In this document: in pieces, positions 1 through 5,955 of the stretch
Numbering within the stretch: position 1 is the stretch's first letter
Layout: the number at the start of each line of letters is the position of its first letter
NCBI GenBank assembly: GCA_015655035.1
Contig: JAATFS010000099.1
Coordinates: 1 to 6,092, forward strand
Length of the DNA: 6,092 nucleotides
Direction of reading: 5' to 3'
DNA from: Lysobacterales bacterium
Lineage (GTDB): Bacteria; Pseudomonadota; Gammaproteobacteria; Xanthomonadales; Xanthomonadaceae
Position numbers and translations under genes: made by a program
Notes under the pieces: generated by a model
Database searches by the model: none
Told to the model about the DNA's origin: nothing
Seen by the model: the letters and a program-made list of their open reading frames with translations, nothing else

Positions 1-1248
1 AATGCCCCGGCGTGGTTCGACGGCAACACGCATGCGGCGGTGTTCACCGGTTTCAAGAGCCAGGCCCTGGCCCAGAGCCAGTCGGGGACCGGTGGCTACC
101 AGCAACTGCGTCTGGATGACACCCCCGGGCAAGGCCGCGCGCAGGCCGCGACCACGCAGCACGCCAGCACCTTGACCCTGGGGCACCTCAAGGGCGGCCA
201 GGACAACCTGCGCGAGACCGAGCGCGGCTTTGGCGCGGAACTATCGACGCAGGCCTACGGCGCCCTACGCGCCGGGCAGGGCCTGTTGCTGAGCACCGAG
301 CCCGGCTCGCAGCAATTGCAAGCCACCCAGGCGCTGGCGCAGCTGGAGCAGGGCCAGGACCTGCTCAAGGCCCTGGCCGATGCCGCACACGGCCAGCAAG
401 CCAGCTTGCCGCAGGACGGCGACACCCTGCCGGTGCAGGAAACGCTCACGCAGCTGCGCGAGCAACTCCAGGCCACCCAGAGCGGCACCGAGCAGGCCGG
501 CATCGGCGGTGGCGCAGGCGAAGTACCGGGCTGGAGCGCGCCACACCTACTGGGCAGCGGCCAGGACGGCCTGATGAGCCTGACCCCCGCCGACCAGGCC
601 TGGGTATCGGGCACGCAGACTGCCCTGGGCGCCGGCAACGCATTGAACTGGATCAGCCAGGGCCACCTGGTGCTGGCGGTGGCCGGTGGCCTGGTGCTGT
701 ACACGCAGGGCAGCGAAGCAGCGGCCGGCAGCCCGAACCAGGAACGCGGCATAGCGCTGCACGCCGCACAGGGCAAGGTGAGTGCAAGAGCCCACAAGAA
801 CCTGGCCAAGGTCGCGGCCAAGACCCGAGTGCAGATCGCCAGCATCGAAGCCGACGTACAGGTGTCGGCACCGAACGCGCAGCTGCTGGCCACTGCGGCC
901 GGCGCCTACCTGAAGCTGGAAGGCGGCGACATCGAACTGGGCGCGCCGGGGAAGGTGGAGTTCAAGGGTAGTGCGCGGGAGTGGGCGGGGGCGCAGTCAG
1001 TCCAAATCAAGGCGCCCAATCTCGCAGATCTGCGCCCATATAAATTGAAGTACGTGCTTCGTGACTATGCGGGTGCCGCGATGGCGGATACGCCTTATGT
1101 CCTGATGATGGCCGATGGCACCACAAAGTCCGGCAAGACGGACGCGGCGGGAGAGACCGAGCAGGTCGTGACGCAGGGGCCGGAGGCTGTGCATCTCATC
1201 GTAGGCGACGAAGACCACGAGGGGTATTACTTGTCGATTGCAGACTGA
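1..1248 (+). CDS. vgrG: Type VI secretion tip protein VgrG, C-terminal part (5'-truncated by window edge)
   Basis: VgrG trimers cap the Hcp tube of the T6SS and carry effectors into target cells. The frame is open from base 1, so the gene begins upstream; the GTG at 40 is an internal codon, not a start. The visible 415 residues begin just after the gp5-like OB domain, with WFDGNTH and FTGFKSQAL, then DDTPGQGRAQ and TLGHLKGG, which are wording I know from xanthomonad VgrGs. Residues ~100-165 form a Gln/Leu-rich helical insert. Residues ~190-330 match the DUF2345 needle extension (repeated short beta strands, ending near APGKVEFKG and REWAGAQS). Residues ~350-415 form a small transthyretin-like module (ADTPYVLMMADG, then GKTDAAGET), a type of tail known to help cargo docking in some VgrGs. 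Base usage becomes less G/C-biased from about position 1000, which suggests the tail was exchanged separately. The gene ends at TGA 1246-1248, 78 bp before the putative cargo gene in the same direction. Confidence 0.93.
   Translation, partial: NAPAWFDGNTHAAVFTGFKSQALAQSQSGTGGYQQLRLDDTPGQGRAQAATTQHASTLTLGHLKGGQDNLRETERGFGAELSTQAYGALRAGQGLLLSTEPGSQQLQATQALAQLEQGQDLLKALADAAHGQQASLPQDGDTLPVQETLTQLREQLQATQSGTEQAGIGGGAGEVPGWSAPHLLGSGQDGLMSLTPADQAWVSGTQTALGAGNALNWISQGHLVLAVAGGLVLYTQGSEAAAGSPNQERGIALHAAQGKVSARAHKNLAKVAAKTRVQIASIEADVQVSAPNAQLLATAAGAYLKLEGGDIELGAPGKVEFKGSAREWAGAQSVQIKAPNLADLRPYKLKYVLRDYAGAAMADTPYVLMMADGTTKSGKTDAAGETEQVVTQGPEAVHLIVGDEDHEGYYLSIAD
123..150 (+). repeat. 28-bp direct repeat, copy 1 (inside vgrG)
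   Basis: This stretch, beginning CCCCGGGCAAGG and ending CAGGCCGCG, is identical to 5883-5910. It encodes the PGQGRAQAA part of VgrG. A nearby second match (CACGCCAG at 159-166 and 5919-5926, same spacing) shows that the homology continues with divergence beyond the perfect block. The pair is dispersed vgrG homology rather than a transposon end. Confidence 0.85.
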
Positions 1249-1274
1249 GGCGTTCCTTAGGCAGTGAGGCTGTC

Positions 1275-1303
1275 TTGACGTCCCATGCGTGATCGAGGTT
1301 AGA
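1275..1303 (+). promoter_or_regulatory. Possible weak promoter in the vgrG-effector gap
   Basis: TTGACG (1275-1280) is a good -35-like hexamer. At a 17-bp spacing it is followed only by GTTAGA (1298-1303), a poor -10 box. The gap contains no hairpin with a T-run, so read-through from vgrG is at least as likely as independent transcription. Confidence 0.2.
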
Positions 1304-1313
1304 CCAAACACAC

Positions 1314-1319
1314 AGGAAG
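1314..1319 (+). promoter_or_regulatory. Ribosome binding site of the effector gene
   Basis: AGGAAG lies 7 bases before the ATG at 1327. It supports this start: the same frame is closed upstream by a TAG at 1258-1260, and no better-placed start follows before the conserved-looking N-terminal beta module. Confidence 0.7.
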
Positions 1320-1326
1320 CAGTGGC

Positions 1327-4300
1327 ATGGCAGCAGGATCTTTTTCGCTTTACTACAAGGACAGTAATGACACCAAGATAGCTTGCGTAGGTGTCAGGTA
1401 TCGGATCATCCGTGTGTCTGATGGCATGCAGGTCGCAAGTGGCACGACGGGCGACAACGGTGCTACGCAATCGGTTTCGCCAGACGAGGACCCGCTGAAC
1501 GCAACGTGGACTGTCTCGCAACCATGGGAGACAAGCCCGGCCCGGAAATCCGCTCATCCTTCGCCATTGCTGCCGGAGACGATAGTTCGTTATCGATTGC
1601 ACATATGGAATGACGCTCTCAAGGACTGGAGCGAGCCGGACTTCCACCCTACTCAGGTGCATCGCGATATGGACGTGCAGCGAGAAAGCTTGGCGCTCCC
1701 CGCTGCAGCGGGCTCAAAAAATGTGTCGCCGGAAGTCGTGCTGGTATCGAAACAACTGAGGATCGTTCCTTCGTTCGAAGTGTTGTTTAGGATGAAGGCC
1801 GGAGCAATGCCGATTCCGGATGCCCCCTACGTCGCCTACAGGCTGGACAAGAATGGCAGGGAGATCGTGGCGACCGACGTGAGCGGGCGTCCTGTCCGCG
1901 GCAATACCCGGAAAGATGGAACTACGGGGCGAATCCGGTGTGTCGATCCTTTGGTCTTCCGTTTCGATCTGGCCGGTACCGGGATCACACAAAAGACGGC
2001 TCGGCTCGTCCCTACGCTGCCAGGTACTACTCCCGCCATTCAAGTACTTGAGGTTAAGAGCCTTAGTGCGATGACTTCGCCCAACGAGGGGGCCGTGGGG
2101 AAGGTCGGCGGCAAGATCAGCGCGCCGGCGATCCTCAACGCCGAGAGCGAAGAATTGATCCTGCTGGAGCCCAAGATATGGCAGGAGTTCGAGGAACTCA
2201 GTGGCCGCATCGAGAGTACGTTCGCAGGGGTGCATATGGCGCGTGGCAACCTCAGCGCGGCGCTCCAGGGGCGCAGCCAAGAAGAAATCAAGGCGGCGGA
2301 AGACGCATTGGGTCTCGCAGAAGACCGTGTGGCCAAGATGCTGAACGAGAATTTCGCCAAGAAAGCGGACTTGCAGGAACTGATCACCTTCGAAACCTAC
2401 GACAAGGGTCGAACCACCGGAAACGGTGGGGTCGGCGACAGGATGGGGTTGCGCCGACGCTACATACCGCGTTCGAAGTACGAAGACCTCAAGCGCCGAC
2501 GCATCATGGGCATACCGATCAAGGTCGATTTGAAAGCCAGCGCGAAGGCGACTGCAGGTCCTGCCAGTGCAGGCAGCAAGGCCGGCCACGATCCGTTGAG
2601 CAAGAAGAATTTCGATCGGGAAGCGTTCTTGAAGTCGCTGCGCAAGATTACGGCCGAGGCCAAGGTCAAGGTGAAGGAATGGAAGACCGACACGGCGGTC
2701 CTGGACATGATCGACCTCGGCGGCAACCAGTTTTCCAATGCCGTGGAGCACAGCGAGAGTTTCAGTACCGAGACGCAGGCACAGTGGCTACGTTGTGTGG
2801 CGGGTGCTGGCGCCAGCAGTGAATTCAACTGGGACCCGGAGAAAGGGCGCGTCAGCGCAAACTTGCAGGGCAGTGCGCAGGCCAAGCTGGTGTTGTTCGA
2901 AGGCCGATACCTGATGAGCTACGCGGTGCCATCGGTCAAGGGATGGCAGATGCATTTTGCGGGCGAGGACCTCGGCGCCATCGTCTTCGTGCTGGCCTGC
3001 GAGTTGTATGGCTTCGCGGGCGCGAAAGCATCGGCCACCGGCTGCGTCGGGGTATCCGTGGAATCGGGCAAGGCCAGGATCAAGCCGCTGGTGCGGGATC
3101 GCGACGACCGCCTTTCGACCAACTATGACGCAAGAGCCGGACTTCCGCGTGCGAACCTCGACAACGACAGCAGGGGCATCGTTCCCGGTGGTCTGAACGA
3201 AAAAGTGCCGAAGGAAGAAGAGATCAACGGCATGAAGGTGCAGGTCGAGGCGTTCGCTGGCGTGGAAGGTGGTCTGATGCCTTCCGGAGAAATCAAATGG
3301 CTGCCGCCCGAGCAGCGCGAGCCGGTCAGCTTCGCCAAGCTGACCACGGATATCGCGGGCAGTGCCGGTGCGGGCGCGAGCGGCCAGTTGTACATCTATT
3401 ACGCGAACGGCAAGTTCCGGATCAAGGCTTCGGCCCGCCTGTGCTGGGGGCTGGGAGCGAAAGGCGCGCTCGACTTTGCGGTGGATGCGGGGGGCATGCT
3501 GGAATTTGTGAAGTGGGTTTATTACCAGCTGGCGCATGCTGGGTTTAAGGCGCTAGCGTATATCGCAAAGGATGCATTCGATGCACTTTCAAGAATTATG
3601 TATATAGCGATAATTGAGGGGACTTTAGTTCAAGGTGCTGCGGTAGATAAGTTGCTCAAACAGTCGGCGGCGGAAATTGACACGGCCCTTGATGAAATTA
3701 ATATGAGTCTTGATCGAGCCCAGAAACGCATCGAAATGGCGAAAAACATAAACAAGAAACCTGCATGGCTGATCTACGCCACCCCAGAGACGCGTGGGAT
3801 GCTGCTTCACCAATTGATCCATCATGACTGGGCATCGCACACTCGGGACCTGCCATCTGTGGGCATCGGATGGGATGATGTTCAGGTTCATTATATGGAA
3901 CAGCACAAGGAGGCAGCTCTCAATATATTCAAGTGCGTACGCACGATTTCGGAATGGAGCAACGTGTTACAGCACATGACACCAGAAGGGGGCAAGGCGG
4001 GGAACGCCGGACAGGCCGAGGGCGACGTGCTGCGCTTCCTCAACTATGGTATCTCGCTGACCAAAGATCTAGGAGGCGACGTGTTCGATATGCTGAACAA
4101 GGGTGATAAGCCCAAGGATATGGATAATCGCTATATCGAAGACTATATTGCCCACCGGAATCGTTTGTTGGGCGCCTATCCTAAGGGCTACGAAGTAGCC
4201 ACACTGGATCATATGGATACCAACATGTTGGCCCATCTGGACGGACAGGATTCCGCGATGTTTGCAATGATGAGTCAGGATTCCTCGTGGCTGCAAAATG

Positions 4301-4368
4301 ACCAGCAACGAATCATGCTGGCTATGATGGACAGCAATATCCTGCCTGGGAGTGCGCAGATGGCTTGA
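1327..4368 (+). CDS. Putative large T6SS cargo effector, VasX/BTH_I2691-like, with N-terminal transthyretin-like modules
   Basis: This 1013-residue protein starts at an ATG with a good RBS and follows vgrG directly, the usual place for VgrG-dependent cargo. It has no signal peptide, as expected for T6SS substrates. Residues 1-~120 and ~143-235 look like two transthyretin/Ig-like beta modules; the second (DAPYVAYRLDKNG, then GNTRKDGTTG) echoes the VgrG tail. Residues ~272-355 are charged and helical. Residues ~485-725 are rich in alternating Gly/Ala and beta strands (VAGAGAS, GFAGAKASATG, AGSAGAGASGQLYIYY, CWGLGAKGALDFAV). Residues ~724-775 (EFVKWVYYQLAHAGFKALAYIAKDAF onward) are helical and moderately hydrophobic. 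Residues ~810-890 (WLIYATPETRGMLLHQL, LQHMTPEGG) resemble, from memory, the C-terminal part of VasX/BTH_I2691-type effectors. No catalytic motif or clear transmembrane hairpin is visible, so pore formation is possible but unproven. From about 3580 the DNA becomes more A/T-rich with different codon choice, suggesting a swapped C-terminal toxin domain. No DUF4123 or similar adaptor gene lies beside it. The coding call is near certain; the effector role is inferred. Confidence 0.8.
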   Translation: MAAGSFSLYYKDSNDTKIACVGVRYRIIRVSDGMQVASGTTGDNGATQSVSPDEDPLNATWTVSQPWETSPARKSAHPSPLLPETIVRYRLHIWNDALKDWSEPDFHPTQVHRDMDVQRESLALPAAAGSKNVSPEVVLVSKQLRIVPSFEVLFRMKAGAMPIPDAPYVAYRLDKNGREIVATDVSGRPVRGNTRKDGTTGRIRCVDPLVFRFDLAGTGITQKTARLVPTLPGTTPAIQVLEVKSLSAMTSPNEGAVGKVGGKISAPAILNAESEELILLEPKIWQEFEELSGRIESTFAGVHMARGNLSAALQGRSQEEIKAAEDALGLAEDRVAKMLNENFAKKADLQELITFETYDKGRTTGNGGVGDRMGLRRRYIPRSKYEDLKRRRIMGIPIKVDLKASAKATAGPASAGSKAGHDPLSKKNFDREAFLKSLRKITAEAKVKVKEWKTDTAVLDMIDLGGNQFSNAVEHSESFSTETQAQWLRCVAGAGASSEFNWDPEKGRVSANLQGSAQAKLVLFEGRYLMSYAVPSVKGWQMHFAGEDLGAIVFVLACELYGFAGAKASATGCVGVSVESGKARIKPLVRDRDDRLSTNYDARAGLPRANLDNDSRGIVPGGLNEKVPKEEEINGMKVQVEAFAGVEGGLMPSGEIKWLPPEQREPVSFAKLTTDIAGSAGAGASGQLYIYYANGKFRIKASARLCWGLGAKGALDFAVDAGGMLEFVKWVYYQLAHAGFKALAYIAKDAFDALSRIMYIAIIEGTLVQGAAVDKLLKQSAAEIDTALDEINMSLDRAQKRIEMAKNINKKPAWLIYATPETRGMLLHQLIHHDWASHTRDLPSVGIGWDDVQVHYMEQHKEAALNIFKCVRTISEWSNVLQHMTPEGGKAGNAGQAEGDVLRFLNYGISLTKDLGGDVFDMLNKGDKPKDMDNRYIEDYIAHRNRLLGAYPKGYEVATLDHMDTNMLAHLDGQDSAMFAMMSQDSSWLQNDQQRIMLAMMDSNILPGSAQMA

Positions 4369-4393
4369 TGTTGATGATACTTTTCTTTCAATA

Positions 4394-5362
4394 TTAGCGG
4401 CTATTCACAATACAGCGGAAAGTGTTCTCGAAATTCTGATTAATTGGCATGTTCTCACCTTCATTTACTACGCTAGGCATGGGGCCTGGGGCTGGTGGCT
4501 TGTGGAAGCGACTCATGGTCATGGAAACCACGGCAAGCGAATCTCCGCCGTGGTTGGAATGGCTGCGCTGCACCTTCTCCTTCCCCGACTTCGGGCCTTG
4601 GGGGTCGTGGATGTCTTTAGCGTCATATTGTGCTGCATACCAGTCGCGCATCCACTCGAATCCATGATCGATCATGTCGTACAGTCCCAGCGGCGTAGGC
4701 GGTAGATGGCCAACGGGCGTCATATATGTGCCTGGATGTTTCGCTCTGAATTCCTTGTGCTGGCTATAACTGGCGACATTCCGTCCATCTTCGACCTCGC
4801 CATTGTCCGTGGCCCACACAACCATCTGCCCGCGATTGCGAGCGGCATATTCCCACTGGGCCTCGGTCGGGAGATCCATGTGCTTGCCGACCTGCTGGCC
4901 GATCCATTGGCAATACGCCTGAGCATCGTTCCAGTTCACGCCGGCAGGAATGCCGGGTAGATCGCGGTAGGCCAAGTCCATTTCCTGCTGCGCCACCTTG
5001 GGGCGCCCGGTGGCCTCGGTGAACACGTCGAAGTCGGCATAGGTAATCTTGTAGGCGCCCATCGCGTAGTCACTCAGGGTGACCTTTCGCAGCACGTCAT
5101 CATCGCGTTCGCCCGTATAGGGCATTTCTACGCGCGGATCGATGGGGCCAAAGTCGCCCATGGTGAAGGTGCCCCCCTCGATTGGCTTCAGGTCCTTGAG
5201 TGTCTTTTCCTTCAAGGCTGCGATGCGCAGTTGTAGCGAAGCATCGTCGGAAGATTTTCCGGATCCGGCGGCAGGCGGTGATGCATGGCAGGCCCCCGTG
5301 AGGACCATCAGGCTGACGACAAAGGAAAGGCGGGACAACGTCAGGGCGGGATAGCGGTCCAT
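4394..5362 (-). CDS. Exported lipoprotein with SUMF1/formylglycine-generating-enzyme fold lacking catalytic cysteines; putative immunity protein
   Basis: The chosen start (ATG at 5362) gives 322 residues with an export signal: MDRYPALTLSR, a hydrophobic stretch (LSFVVSLMVLTGA) and a lipobox ending at Cys25 that fits the PROSITE-style pattern. His at +2 gives no inner-membrane retention signal. The frame stays open to an ATG at 5569, but the extension runs into the vgrG remnant and has no RBS; the 5362 start also lacks a clear RBS. FGE-family landmarks follow in order: IEGGTFTMG (61-69), the acidic segment before KVTLSDYAMGAYKITYADFDVF (~93-114), VNWNDAQAYCQW (142-153), LPTEAQWEYAARN (164-176), GLYDMIDHGFEWMRDWY (226-242) and the terminal FRCIV. 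The region where true FGEs carry the copper-binding cysteine pair (~264-286) has none; the only cysteines are 25, 151 and 317. It is therefore unlikely to convert sulfatase cysteines to formylglycine, and a binding role is more likely. It is convergent with the effector, stop to stop with 25 bp between. A periplasmic immunity role is inferred from this context; a stand-alone FGE-fold envelope protein is the alternative. Confidence 0.87.
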   Translation of the reverse strand: MDRYPALTLSRLSFVVSLMVLTGACHASPPAAGSGKSSDDASLQLRIAALKEKTLKDLKPIEGGTFTMGDFGPIDPRVEMPYTGERDDDVLRKVTLSDYAMGAYKITYADFDVFTEATGRPKVAQQEMDLAYRDLPGIPAGVNWNDAQAYCQWIGQQVGKHMDLPTEAQWEYAARNRGQMVVWATDNGEVEDGRNVASYSQHKEFRAKHPGTYMTPVGHLPPTPLGLYDMIDHGFEWMRDWYAAQYDAKDIHDPQGPKSGKEKVQRSHSNHGGDSLAVVSMTMSRFHKPPAPGPMPSVVNEGENMPINQNFENTFRCIVNSR

Positions 5363-5397
5363 GCGTGCAGAGGTACTTGTCGACGAGAGTAGGACGA

Positions 5398-5403
5398 ATA
5401 TTA
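5398..5403 (-). promoter_or_regulatory. Possible -10 box for the FGE-fold lipoprotein gene
   Basis: On the minus strand TAATAT lies about 35 bases before the chosen ATG, inside a locally A/T-rich stretch (about 5391-5430) that stands out from the GC-rich surroundings. No convincing -35 box is found at 16-18 bp. If used, the gene would be transcribed on its own, independently of the vgrG-effector unit. Confidence 0.25.
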
Positions 5404-5882
5404 GCAATCCATTGCAAAAATTTATGAAGGCAGAATGGCTGGGCGCGGGTGCTTTGTGGCGGAACAGTCCTGTCGCCATCGGTAGCGGGGCTGGGGGACG
5501 CCCGTGTGTGATCGTTGCTGGAAACCGAGTTCTACAACAATGCTTCGCGATATTGCCGGAGGAGGCCACTTACCGGCCGCACCAGGAGAGCGGCGAAGGT
5601 GGCCAGCTGCGCACTCCAAGCCGCGCATGCAGGGCACGTTGAGCACGATCGTGGTCAGCGATGGCGAACCTTTGCTGTCCGACCGCGACCATCGCATCAA
5701 GGTGCAGTTTCCCTGGCAGCGCGGCGGCGATCTGCTGGCGAGGACAATGCCCCAGCCAACGCGTCGGCCTGGACCTGGGTGCGGGTGATGACGCCGTGGG
5801 CCGGCGACAACTGGGGCGGCGTGGTAGTGCCGCGCAAGGGCCAGGAAGTGCTGGTGGGCTTCCTGGAGGGCGACATCGACCG

Positions 5883-5910
5883 CCCCGGGCAAGGCCGCGC
5901 GCAGGCCGCG
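5883..5910 (+). repeat. 28-bp direct repeat, copy 2 (in the vgrG remnant)
   Basis: Perfect copy of 123-150, in the same orientation and 5760 bp downstream. It begins at the deletion junction of the remnant. The two copies bracket the rest of vgrG, the effector gene and the lipoprotein gene, so recombination between them, or between longer vgrG homology lying upstream of the window, could delete or replace the cassette. Confidence 0.85.
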
Positions 5911-5916
5911 CGCAGG
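5895..5916 (+). repeat. 11-bp tandem duplication (2 copies)
   Basis: CCGCGCGCAGG occurs twice back to back (5895-5905 and 5906-5916), followed by a partial CCGC. The intact vgrG has a single copy at the equivalent place (about 135-145) followed by different bases. The distance to the shared CACGCCAG is unchanged, so this is either local slippage or a junction with another sequence. Confidence 0.7.
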
Positions 5917-5955
5917 CCGCACGCCAGTACCTGGCACAGATCCGCAAGCCTTGAA

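Larger units (their letters stand above)
5512..5951 (+). pseudogene. Decayed vgrG remnant (end of gp27-like part, gp5-like OB domain, deletion junction)
   Basis: VgrG-like peptides appear in order but in changing frames. Frame 1 gives ETEFYNN (5521-5541), frame 3 gives FAILPEEATYRP (5544-5579), and frame 2 gives SKPRMQG, TIVVSDGEPLLSDRDHRI and KVQFPWQRGG (5615-5728) before running to a stop at 5788. Frame 1 resumes from 5740 with DNAPANASAWTWVRV, MTPWAGDNWGGVVVPRKG and FLEGDIDRP (to about 5886). These are classic OB-domain motifs of VgrG. At 5883-5889 the sequence jumps in frame from DIDRP straight into GQGRAQAA, which in the intact copy at the window start lies well after WFDGNTH. The roughly 60 residues expected in between are missing. 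The junction is CCCCGGG, consistent with deletion through short GC microhomology. There is no usable start and at least two frameshifts, so it cannot encode a spike protein. The part from 5615 to 5910 is certain to be vgrG-derived; the upstream extension to 5512 is less sure. Confidence 0.8.

Noticed and set aside
997..1662. A 221-codon minus-strand open frame spanning the vgrG-effector gap
   Set aside because: It would have to overlap both well-supported genes; the product shows no domain and no start context.
1714..2751. A 345-codon open frame on the minus strand inside the effector gene
   Set aside because: It lies antisense to a convincing gene. Its product is rich in Arg/His/Leu and lacks domain logic, as expected of a mirror frame in GC-rich coding DNA, and it has no RBS or family resemblance.
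2788..3537. A 249-codon minus-strand open frame
   Set aside because: Antisense shadow of the effector's Gly/Ala-rich region; high Arg/His content and no recognisable motif.
4369..4393. Bidirectional terminator between the convergent effector and lipoprotein genes
   Set aside because: The 25-bp gap is T-rich on one strand but contains no stem able to form a hairpin.
5363..5569. A longer N-terminus for the FGE-fold lipoprotein, starting at 5569 or 5479
   Set aside because: It would bury the signal peptide and lipobox about 70 residues inside, overlaps vgrG-derived DNA and has no RBS.
5422..5937. Minus-strand open frames opposite the vgrG remnant
   Set aside because: Proline/arginine-rich mirror frames of vgrG-derived DNA; the plus strand clearly carries the OB-domain motifs.
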